Origin: Xenococcus sp039190385
GTDB lineage: Bacteria; Cyanobacteriota; Cyanobacteriia; Cyanobacteriales; Xenococcaceae
NCBI GenBank assembly: GCA_039190385.1
Contig: JBCCYD010000280.1
Span: forward strand, 1 to 7,909
Reading direction: 5' to 3'
DNA: 7,909 nucleotides
Both the position numbers and the translations under genes were made by a program. This document shows, piece after piece, positions 1 through 5,196 of this stretch. A model generated the notes under the pieces. The model saw nothing but the letters and a program-made list of their open reading frames with translations. It did not search any database and had not been told where the DNA came from. The first letter of the stretch is position 1; each line of letters begins with the position of its first letter.

Positions 1-28
1 GTTTTTTTATAAAAATTAGACTTGTTTC

Positions 29-52
29 TGATTATTATTAAATTAATAATCA
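29..52. repeat. AT-rich perfect inverted repeat (possible weak terminator)
   Basis: TGATTATTA at 29-37 and its exact reverse complement TAATAATCA at 44-52 are separated by six bases. The repeat lies beyond the 3' end of the minus-strand gene at 158-373 and could end its transcript, but the stem is almost all A/T and no T-run follows directly on either strand. It is therefore a weak terminator at best. The rest of 1-157 is very AT-rich, with no convincing reading frame on either strand. Confidence 0.35.
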
Positions 53-157
53 AAATAATTGGAATTATTATAAATAATAAACTATTGAATATCATTGAAT
101 TAATTCTTAAAGATTGGTTATTTTAGCGACAACTTCAAAATATAGTATATTTCACTA

Positions 158-373
158 TTATTCATCAGTTTGGGACTTCGCCTGTTGTAAAACTTCTAAC
201 ATGGTGTCTGCTGCTTCAAATGCATTATATGGTGACCAAACAGGATAGGAAAGGTTGCCTTTAACTAGCTCTGATTCTTCTTGAGCTAGTTCGGATATTA
301 AAACTTGCATAAGATAAAGTTTGTCTTGGCGTTCTAGATTTTGTATTTTTTTGAGTAGTTCAACAGGAACCAT
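158..373 (-). CDS. Small antitoxin-like conserved cyanobacterial protein
   Basis: A 71-residue soluble protein. The N-terminal half (about 1-34) is a predicted helical, charged segment rich in Leu, Ile and Gln. The middle holds a YPVWSPYNAFEAAD segment (residues 43-56), followed by a short amphipathic helix. I associate the W-S-P-Y-x-A-F-E-A-A pattern with small cyanobacterial proteins of antitoxin-like size, but I cannot name a family. The start is well supported: GGAG lies 8 bases before the ATG (Shine-Dalgarno). No toxin-sized partner lies on either side: downstream is the AT-rich window edge, upstream is about 300 bp of structured spacer. It may be a solitary antitoxin or a remnant of a pair, or the partner may lie beyond the left edge. 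The function is inferred only from size, composition and the neighbouring small pairs. Confidence 0.65.
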   Translation of the reverse strand: MVPVELLKKIQNLERQDKLYLMQVLISELAQEESELVKGNLSYPVWSPYNAFEAADTMLEVLQQAKSQTDE

Positions 374-436
374 TTGTGAAACTCCAGAATTTTAGGAAAT
401 TACTAATATCAAGAAGTAATGTAAGCAGTCGTACAA

Positions 437-510
437 AATTAATTACACATTTTAAAAACACAAATCCTTATTCTGTGGTAATTACAGCAAATCAGATTGT
501 GTAATTAATT
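437..510. repeat. 13-bp perfect inverted repeat bounding 48 bp
   Basis: AATTAATTACACA at 437-449 is repeated as its exact reverse complement TGTGTAATTAATT at 498-510, enclosing 48 bases. The whole 74-bp unit lies in the gene-free spacer between the two minus-strand small genes. It could be a miniature mobile element, a pair of regulator sites or a cruciform. There is no obvious target-site duplication at its borders. Confidence 0.55.
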
Positions 511-515
511 ATGCT

Positions 516-656
516 TAAACCGTGTCTACTTTGAAAACCGTAGTTTTCAAAAACATTAGTATTTTGAACGGAAAACACTTAACTCCTGCAACTTATCGCT
601 TCTAGCTCTTAACTACTTTATCTCAAAACTCCAGGTCTCAAGATGGACGCGGTTTA
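516..656. repeat. 141-bp structured spacer repeat, MITE-like
   Basis: TAAACCGTGTC (516-526) and GACGCGGTTTA (646-656) form an imperfect terminal inverted repeat: 10 of 11 positions are complementary and the odd one would be a G-U wobble in RNA. Just inside the left end is a perfect hairpin, TTTGAAAAC (530-538), four bases, then GTTTTCAAA (543-551). No reading frame is supported inside. With the neighbouring repeat at 437-510 this explains most of the roughly 300-bp gap between genes. A miniature inverted-repeat element is one reading; a genome search is needed to tell whether it is multi-copy. Confidence 0.4.
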
Positions 657-672
657 GGTGCTTATTGCAATC

Positions 673-882
673 TTAAGTTTTAGAATTGCCACGAAAATGC
701 TCCAAAAAATCTGGATGTTTGTCCAAGTCTTCTAATGATTTCAAAGGTGGCATTTCAATCCAATTTCCTTCTTTACGTAGCTTATCAATGTATGCATAGA
801 AGGCTGCTTGATTATCCCTATGAGCTAAAAAATATTTTTGTAATTCTTTTTGCGTCATTGATTCAAAATTAGGCTGAGTCAT
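673..882 (-). CDS. DUF6887-like small protein (start at second Met)
   Basis: A 69-residue protein beginning MTQPNFESMTQ. The pattern, recalled from cyanobacterial DUF6887 proteins and not searched, is an N-terminal M-T-x-x-E-L motif, a central HRDNQAAFYAYIDKL helix (about residues 21-35) and a late WIEMPP segment. The frame also has an ATG at 895-897 (five codons upstream), but the ATG at 880-882 is preferred. It is preceded at 7 bases by GGAGGT, and it overlaps the TGA of the upstream DUF6888-like frame as ATGA, the usual sign of translational coupling. The function is unknown. Paired small cyanobacterial proteins of this kind often look like toxin-antitoxin modules, but no catalytic residues can be named. 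It is second in a two-gene unit with the frame ending at 879. Confidence 0.75.
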   Translation of the reverse strand: MTQPNFESMTQKELQKYFLAHRDNQAAFYAYIDKLRKEGNWIEMPPLKSLEDLDKHPDFLEHFRGNSKT

Positions 883-1055
883 GCAATATACCTCCATCGT
901 CCGTTAGGATAGATTTCTATAATATTTTCTTCACCTGCGAGAAAAAACACATTGCCAGTTCGTTCATCAAGACGAATGATATTAATAGGCAAATAAAATT
1001 TAATAAACCAGCAGCATAAGATATAACATTGTGTTTTTTGTTCTGAAGTAGGAAT
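879..1055 (-). CDS. DUF6888-like small protein with apparent ATT start
   Basis: Reading the minus strand gives an open frame of 58 residues from ATT (1053-1055) to TGA (879-881). It runs from PTSEQKTQCYILCCWF through a core LDERTGNVFFLAGEENIIEI and ends YPNGRWRYIA. The L-D-E-R-T-G-N-V-x-x-L-A-G-E-E core and the C-terminal N-G-x-W-R-x-I match my memory of DUF6888 proteins, which sit directly before DUF6887 genes, as here. The frame is closed upstream by TAG at 1068-1070 and contains no ATG or GTG before the conserved region. Family members usually begin Met-Pro-Thr, and here the codon before Pro-Thr is ATT. Either ATT is used as a rare start, with weak purine-rich AGAAGAA upstream, or the gene has lost its start and is dying. 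The rest of the coding sequence is intact, with no internal stop. The ATGA overlap with the next gene supports an originally functional operon. Confidence 0.6.
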   Translation of the reverse strand: MPTSEQKTQCYILCCWFIKFYLPINIIRLDERTGNVFFLAGEENIIEIYPNGRWRYIA

Positions 1056-1116
1056 ATACTGGTTCTTCTAGCTTAATTAATTTACTGTCTAATTTTAACC
1101 TAATCGCGATCGCATT

Positions 1117-1210
1117 TCTAAATTATCAACTGTAATTTTTCATTAAAAAAGTGTCGATACAAACTTTCCGTAATTAAAGAAGTTGCAATCAAATTAGTAA
1201 GTGCGATCTC
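1117..1210 (-). pseudogene. Duplicated 3' end of fetB (C-terminal 30 codons)
   Basis: This 94-bp segment aligns without gaps to 2003-2096, the 3' end of the intact fetB gene, with 7 mismatches (87/94 identical). In the fetB frame it encodes the last 30 residues plus stop, with Ala229 to Glu, Phe to Ser and Arg to His changes and otherwise silent differences. It has no start and homology stops abruptly at both ends, so it is a gene fragment. It lies in the same orientation as the intact gene and 886 bp from it, with the PIN toxin cassette between them. The HIP1 site in the intact copy (2089-2096) has become GCGATCTC here. This is a trace of a duplication, insertion or recombination event. Confidence 0.9.
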
Positions 1211-1300
1211 TACTGTTACAATTGAACCACCTAAGCGTCATTCATAGTCAAACAAAGCGCACTTATTGTATTAAGTTTCAACAACGTTTAATAAAAGTAT
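1211..1300. other. Spacer before the toxin-antitoxin pair
   Basis: Ninety AT-rich bases between the fetB fragment and the antitoxin start. The promoter of the toxin-antitoxin pair should lie here, but I see no hexamer pair good enough to call and no clear Shine-Dalgarno sequence before the ATG at 1301. The translated frames contain stops and show no similarity I recognise. Confidence 0.3.
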
Positions 1301-1528
1301 ATGATAAGAAATAAAAATACTTCAGCCCATTTTAAATTCTCCTTAAAACATCGAGGAAAGACTGTTGAAGAACAAATCCAACTTAATCAACCAGCTATGG
1401 AATGGCTTCAAGAATCTTTTGAAGAGGAAATAACAGAAGAAGAAGCTAAAAATCGACAAGAAGATTTAGAAATATTTAAGCAAACTGTTGATAGCTTTCG
1501 ATCTCAAGGACATAAGCTATATCATTAA
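1301..1528 (+). CDS. Putative antitoxin partner of the PIN toxin
   Basis: A 75-residue, highly charged protein with no membrane segment. The N-terminal part (about 10-32) has the pattern F-x-L-x-H-R-G-K-T-V-E-E-Q-I-x-x-N-Q, followed by a very acidic helix (QESFEEEITEEEAKNRQEDLE, about residues 37-57) and a basic, aromatic C-terminus. A DNA-binding N-terminus plus an acidic toxin-wrapping C-terminus is the usual organisation of VapB-like antitoxins, but the sequence does not match the AbrB, RHH or Phd types I can recognise. The partner assignment rests on position: the stop codon is two bases before the ATG of the PIN gene, so the two are almost certainly co-transcribed and translationally coupled. 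It would neutralise the toxin and autorepress the operon (inference). Confidence 0.7.
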   Translation: MIRNKNTSAHFKFSLKHRGKTVEEQIQLNQPAMEWLQESFEEEITEEEAKNRQEDLEIFKQTVDSFRSQGHKLYH

Positions 1529-1530
1529 TA

Positions 1531-1998
1531 ATGATTGTTTTTATTGATACAGGTGTTTTAGGATTATTATCATCTCCTAATGACAAGTCAGAAGCACAAA
1601 AATGTCAGCAATGGCTTTACTATCTTTTGTCTAAAGGAATGTATGTGATTAGTTCTGATTTGTGCGATTACGAAGTGAGAAGAAGTTTAATTTTAAACAA
1701 AATGCGACAATCAAAATATCAAAGTTTAGATAATCTCGATAGACTGGAAGATTTAATTGATTTTTTACCAATCACAAAACCTGTGATGAAATGCGCAGCT
1801 CAACTATGGGCAACGTCTCGTCGTCAAGGTATGCCAACTACTGATGAAAAGAATATTGATGTAGATGTAATTATTGCTGCTCAATGTCAACTATTTCAAC
1901 AAGAAAATTTAGGCCAAAATTTAGTTATTGCAACAACCAATGTTAAGCATTTAAGCCGTTTTGCGCAAGCTCAAAGATGGCAAGATGTTCGATTATAA
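1531..1998 (+). CDS. PIN-domain toxin (VapC-like ribonuclease)
   Basis: A 155-residue single-domain PIN protein, a plausible Mg-dependent RNase of a type II toxin-antitoxin system. The visible elements are the first strand with the catalytic aspartate (FIDTGVLG, Asp6), the second acidic position in DLCDYEVRRSL (Glu48), the third in the D-V-D-V-I-I-A-A-Q segment (Asp110/Asp112, with Asp105 nearby), and the C-terminal T-T-N-V-K-H-L-S-R-F motif (Thr135-Phe144). In the last motif Asn137 stands where many PIN proteins have Asp. Length and spacing fit the family, with no truncation. The gene starts two bases after the antitoxin stop and has no Shine-Dalgarno sequence of its own at normal spacing, so coupling is likely. 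Its stop is only five bases from the stop of the convergent fetB gene. The cellular RNA target cannot be inferred. Confidence 0.88.
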   Translation: MIVFIDTGVLGLLSSPNDKSEAQKCQQWLYYLLSKGMYVISSDLCDYEVRRSLILNKMRQSKYQSLDNLDRLEDLIDFLPITKPVMKCAAQLWATSRRQGMPTTDEKNIDVDVIIAAQCQLFQQENLGQNLVIATTNVKHLSRFAQAQRWQDVRL

Positions 1999-2003
1999 AT
2001 TAT

Positions 2004-2780
2004 CTAAATTATTAACTGTAATTTTTCATTAAAAAAGCGTCGATACAAACTTTCCGTAATCAAAAAAGTTGCAATCAAATTCGTAAGCGCGATCGCGAAT
2101 AAAATCAAAATCTGATAAGAAGCAGCATTCAAAGGATTTGCTCCTGCCAAAACTTGACCTGTAAACATTCCTGGCAAAGTAACCAAGCCCACCACCATCA
2201 TCGTATTCAACGTAGGAATCAAACCAGTCCTAATGGCTTCTTTTTGATAATTAAAAATTGCTTGTTTCGGAGTCGCCCCCAAACATAAATGAGTTTCAAT
2301 TTCTCTCTGGTTTTGCTTGATCGCATTAATCAAGCGATCACCTGCCAAGGATGCCCCATTCATCGCATTACCTAATAACATGCCCGTAAAAGGAATCAGA
2401 TATTGTGGTTCATACCAAACAGATGGTTGCACGATCGCGACAATCACATAAGCCACCGTCAATCCCGTACTAGCAATCAAAGATAACCAGACCATCGGTA
2501 ATAAACCAGATAGTTGCTGATCGATGCGGTTACGTGCCGTGATCGCCGCCACCGATAGCATGAACCCAATCACCATTAATACCGCGATCGGATGATGAAG
2601 CACAAAAACTAAATCCAGGACATAACCCACCACCAAAAGTTGTAATAGGGCACGTCCTGCACCAAATAATAATTTTGTTTCTAATCCCAGCTTTTGCCAT
2701 AGGGATAACGCGATCGCCATCCCGATAATACCTAATGCTAAAGCAAGATCGATAACATCTAACTCAATAACATCATTCAT
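2004..2780 (-). CDS. fetB: FetB-family ABC permease (metal/iron export type)
   Basis: A 258-residue polytopic membrane protein of the UPF0014/YbbM/FetB family. In Escherichia coli, FetB with the ATPase FetA is linked to iron export and oxidative-stress tolerance; the substrate here is inferred from the family. The signature stretches are TARNRID (81-87), IPFTGMLLGNAMNGASLAGDRL (129-150), LCLGATPKQA (165-174) and the cytosolic/helix block RTGLIPTLNTMMVVGLVTLPGMFTGQVLAGANPLNAASYQ (184-223). Hydrophobic helices fall near 10-28, 41-60, 65-81, 95-117, 127-143, 195-212 and 222-243. The length is typical. The ATG has no strong Shine-Dalgarno sequence and lies 10 bases after the stop of the 38-aa microprotein gene, suggesting coupling. 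No FetA ATPase gene is in the window. The last 30 codons also exist as a fragment at 1117-1210. Confidence 0.88.
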   Translation of the reverse strand: MNDVIELDVIDLALALGIIGMAIALSLWQKLGLETKLLFGAGRALLQLLVVGYVLDLVFVLHHPIAVLMVIGFMLSVAAITARNRIDQQLSGLLPMVWLSLIASTGLTVAYVIVAIVQPSVWYEPQYLIPFTGMLLGNAMNGASLAGDRLINAIKQNQREIETHLCLGATPKQAIFNYQKEAIRTGLIPTLNTMMVVGLVTLPGMFTGQVLAGANPLNAASYQILILFAIALTNLIATFLITESLYRRFFNEKLQLII

Positions 2781-2790
2781 TCAAAAAATA

Positions 2791-2907
2791 TTAAAATGCG
2801 TTACTAGCCATACCCATCAGTAAAATTACCATTACACTAGTAAAAGCCAAAACGCCAGCTAAAGCAAAAGACTGCCCTAAGTGAGAATCAGATGAAGAAG
2901 CTCTCAT
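2791..2907 (-). CDS. 38-aa single-helix membrane microprotein upstream of fetB
   Basis: A short frame from ATG (2905-2907) to TAA encodes MRASSSDSHLGQ followed by a hydrophobic helix, about residues 13-33 (SFALAGVLAF then TSVMVILLMGM), and a SNAF end. It has a serine-rich polar N-terminus and one transmembrane segment. A clear Shine-Dalgarno sequence, GAGGT, lies 7 bases before the ATG, which is better than that of fetB itself. The stop is 10 bases before the fetB start on the same strand, so the pair probably forms an operon. I do not recognise the family, and it is not one of the small photosystem or cytochrome b6f subunits that I can recall. It could be a small accessory subunit of the FetB transporter or an unrelated thylakoid/plasma-membrane microprotein. 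The coding potential rests on the ribosome-binding site, clean composition and context, not on a homologue. Confidence 0.6.
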   Translation of the reverse strand: MRASSSDSHLGQSFALAGVLAFTSVMVILLMGMASNAF

Positions 2908-2956
2908 GATTATTACCTCTATAAATTAATTTGTACTATTTTCTTATCTAGCTTTT

Positions 2957-3159
2957 ATGAATAAAAAACAACTTGTCGAATACCTTATAAAAAAAGGGAG
3001 ATCTCAAGGGGATCAGGAAAAAACTAGCAAATACTGATTTGATGCGATTCACAAAAATCGATAATCTGTAGTCATGATTATAAATACAAATCTTATAAGG
3101 ATACTCATAAAAGAAATATTTGTTTATCTTGCGCAATATTACTTAAGCACAAATTGTAA
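2957..3159 (+). pseudogene. Possible decayed small ORF(s), cysteine-containing
   Basis: The spacer between the divergent microprotein/fetB unit and the ABC ATPase gene contains broken coding-like sequence on the plus strand. From ATG 2957 one frame reads MNKKQLVEYLIKKGRSQGDQ and stops at 3035-3037 after 26 codons. About 30 bases later another frame (from 3067) reads C-S-H-D-Y-K-Y-K-S-Y-K-D-T-H-K-R-N-I-C-L-S-C, a C-x-H...C-x-x-C arrangement like a zinc-ribbon fragment, and ends at TAA 3157-3159. They could be pieces of one gene broken by frameshifts and deletions, or chance in AT-rich DNA. No start signals support current expression. Otherwise this roughly 300-bp gap holds only the inverted repeat and -10 box listed separately. 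Confidence 0.22.
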
Positions 3160-3169
3160 TATTGCTTAA
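3133..3169 (+). promoter_or_regulatory. Nested inverted repeats, candidate operator before ABC gene
   Basis: GCAATATTAC (3133-3142) and GTAATATTGC (3156-3165) form a perfect 10-bp inverted repeat with a 13-base centre. A second, overlapping pair, TTAAGCA (3143-3149) and TGCTTAA (3163-3169), is also perfect, and the two cannot form at the same time. The structure sits immediately upstream of the TATAAT at 3172-3177, covering the -35 region, where a repressor or activator would bind. No regulator gene is adjacent. Confidence 0.5.
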
Positions 3170-3171
3170 AA

Positions 3172-3177
3172 TATAAT
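3172..3177 (+). promoter_or_regulatory. -10 box (TATAAT) of the ABC ATPase gene
   Basis: TATAAT matches the sigma-70 -10 consensus exactly and would give a leader of about 25 bases before the ATG at 3209. No good -35 hexamer lies at 16-18 bases (that region is occupied by the inverted repeat), which would fit an activator-dependent promoter. The ABC gene shows no clear Shine-Dalgarno sequence. Confidence 0.4.
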
Positions 3178-3208
3178 CAAACAGCCAGCCAACTTATTCG
3201 CATCAATT

Positions 3209-5074
3209 ATGTCTTCATCTGTTCTCGATGTTCGTAATCTAAAAATACAATTTTCCACAGAAAATCAAACTGTCGTTGCAGTAGACAATCTCACCTTTGA
3301 ACTGAAGAAAGGAGAAAAATTAGGAATTGTTGGTGAGTCTGGCTCAGGAAAATCAGTTACATCCTTGGGAATTATGGGCTTAGTCCCCACTCCTGGAAAA
3401 GTTACACAAGGAGAAATTTGGTTTCAACAAACAGAAAAACCTCCCGTTGACTTGACTAATCTCAAAGAAAATCAAAGAAGAAAATATCGTGGTGGCGAGA
3501 TCGCAATGATCTTTCAAGAACCCATGAGTGCTCTGAATCCTGTCTATAATATTGGCTTTCAAATTACCGAAGCAATTCTTTTACATCAAGATGTTTCCCA
3601 GATCGAAGCAGAAAGAAAAGCAATCTCGCTATTACAAGAAGTGAAGCTTCTTCCCAGTGATGAGCGGTTGAGGGAAAATTATATCGCCGAAACCAAAGAA
3701 ACTAGCGATCGCCTGATTACTCGTTACGTCAATGAGCAAAAACGAGCCATGCTCAAACGTTATCCCCACCAGCTTTCAGGGGGACAGTTGCAACGGATAA
3801 CTATTGCGATCGCGATTTCCTGTAATCCCACCGTACTCATTGCCGATGAACCCACAACAGCCTTAGATGTTACTGTTCAAGCAACAATTTTAGATTTGTT
3901 ACGAGAACTATGTAGCAAACGAGGTATGTCTCTAATTTTTATTACCCATGATTTGGGAGTAATCGCCGAATTAGTCGATAAGGTTGCCGTCATGTATCAG
4001 GGCAAAGTAGTCGAAGCAGGAGATATTAAAGAAATTTTTTCCCATCCTAGCCATCCTTACACCAAGGGTTTACTAGCTTGCCGTCCACGTTTGGATCGCA
4101 AATTACAAGTTTTGCCTACCGTAGCCGATTTTATGGAAGTTGAAACAGGGAGTGAAGGCGAAATGGTGATCAAAGAAAAAATCGCAGATTTGTCTGCAAT
4201 CACATCAGCCATTGTCACCCCCGAATCACAAGCATCCAGATTAACTGAGTTATTAAAAGAAAAACCTTTGATTTCAGTTAAGGATCTCAAAGTAGGATTT
4301 CCCGTTAAAGGAATGTTTGGACAGACCCAACGTCATTTCATGGCGGTAAATGATGTTTCTTTTGATGTTTACCCTGGGGAAACTTTAGGGTTAGTAGGTG
4401 AGTCGGGTTGTGGGAAATCTACTTTAGCTAGAACTATTATAAGGTTAATTCCTGCCATGTCGGGAAAAATTCTTTTTCGAGGCGCTAATATTATAGATAT
4501 TCCTTTGGGAGATCAGCGATTAAGGGCTTTGCGTCGAGAAATGCAAATCATTTTTCAGAATCCTTACAATTCTCTGAATCCTCGAATGACTATTGGTAAT
4601 GCGATCGCGGAACCGATGTTAGTTCATAAAACTGGTGGCAATAGACGTAAGCGTACAGAAAGAGTTGCTTATTTACTAGAAAGAGTTGGTTTAAAACCAG
4701 ATTGGATGAATCGCTATCCCCATGAGTTTTCTGGCGGACAAAGACAGCGAGTTTGTATTGCTCGGGCCTTAGCTTTGCAACCACAATTTATTATTTGCGA
4801 TGAATCAGTTTCCGCTTTAGATGTTTCGGTACAAGCGCAAGTTTTGAATTTACTTAAGGAATTGCAAGCAGAATTTGGTTTGACTTATATTTTTATTTCT
4901 CATGATTTGAGTGTCGTTAAGTTCATGAGCGATCGCATTGTGGTAATGAATCAAGGTAAAATCGAAGAGATCGATACGGCCGAAGAAATCTATCAAAATC
5001 CCAAAACCGAATATACTCGTCAGTTAATTGCTTCGATTCCCATAGGGGAACTTGTTAATCAAGAAGCAAATTAA
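3209..5074 (+). CDS. Fused double-ATPase subunit of an oligopeptide-type ABC importer
   Basis: A 621-residue cytosolic protein with two nucleotide-binding domains in tandem, equivalent to DppD+DppF or OppD+OppF joined (YejF/GsiA-like). NBD1 has Walker A GESGSGKS (42-49), Q-loop Gln103, signature LSGGQ (189-193), Walker B VLIADE (209-214) and H-loop His247. NBD2 has Walker A GESGCGKST (397-405), Gln450, signature FSGGQ (507-511), Walker B IICDE (528-532) and His565. All catalytic positions are intact, so both sites should hydrolyse ATP. Each NBD is followed by the oligo_HPY-type tail of peptide transporters (HPSHPYTKGLL, 279-289; EYTRQLIASIP, 601-611). The linker (about 297-352) is variable. 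NBD1 carries about 30 extra charged residues (about 150-182) just before the signature. Permease and binding-protein genes are absent here, so the substrate (peptide, nickel, glutathione or other) is unknown. It is transcribed divergently from the fetB unit. Confidence 0.92.
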   Translation: MSSSVLDVRNLKIQFSTENQTVVAVDNLTFELKKGEKLGIVGESGSGKSVTSLGIMGLVPTPGKVTQGEIWFQQTEKPPVDLTNLKENQRRKYRGGEIAMIFQEPMSALNPVYNIGFQITEAILLHQDVSQIEAERKAISLLQEVKLLPSDERLRENYIAETKETSDRLITRYVNEQKRAMLKRYPHQLSGGQLQRITIAIAISCNPTVLIADEPTTALDVTVQATILDLLRELCSKRGMSLIFITHDLGVIAELVDKVAVMYQGKVVEAGDIKEIFSHPSHPYTKGLLACRPRLDRKLQVLPTVADFMEVETGSEGEMVIKEKIADLSAITSAIVTPESQASRLTELLKEKPLISVKDLKVGFPVKGMFGQTQRHFMAVNDVSFDVYPGETLGLVGESGCGKSTLARTIIRLIPAMSGKILFRGANIIDIPLGDQRLRALRREMQIIFQNPYNSLNPRMTIGNAIAEPMLVHKTGGNRRKRTERVAYLLERVGLKPDWMNRYPHEFSGGQRQRVCIARALALQPQFIICDESVSALDVSVQAQVLNLLKELQAEFGLTYIFISHDLSVVKFMSDRIVVMNQGKIEEIDTAEEIYQNPKTEYTRQLIASIPIGELVNQEAN

Positions 5075-5196
5075 AACTGGTAAGGAATTAATGAAATTCA
5101 CTTTTTCGATCTTAAACTCTTGATCGCGTTATTCCACGATGGGGGTTTTTTGTTGCATAATATGAACAATATTACAAAACATTAAGGACTAAAAAT

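Noticed and set aside
1211..1260. Minus-strand ATGAATGAC near 1240, reminiscent of the fetB start ATGAATGAT
   Set aside because: The match covers only about nine bases and is followed by TAG; too short to claim that the fetB 5' end was also duplicated.
2948..3136. Minus-strand open frame of 62 codons in the spacer
   Set aside because: Composition is dominated by Phe, Tyr, Ile and Lys as expected for AT-rich non-coding DNA. There is no ribosome-binding site, and it runs across the spacer where the plus strand shows the more protein-like debris and the dyad.
3380..4784. Three minus-strand open frames (3380-3562, 4057-4290, 4590-4784)
   Set aside because: They lie entirely inside the ABC ATPase gene, whose Walker, signature and H-loop motifs prove the plus frame; the antisense peptides show no family pattern.
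5130..5155. G-run followed by T-run (GGGGGTTTTTT) after the ABC gene, considered as a terminator
   Set aside because: No complementary C-rich arm lies upstream, so no stem can form.
5158..5174. TAATAT-GAACA-ATATTA inverted repeat
   Set aside because: Only six A/T pairs; expected by chance in this composition. At most it is a possible -10 region for the 48-aa gene.
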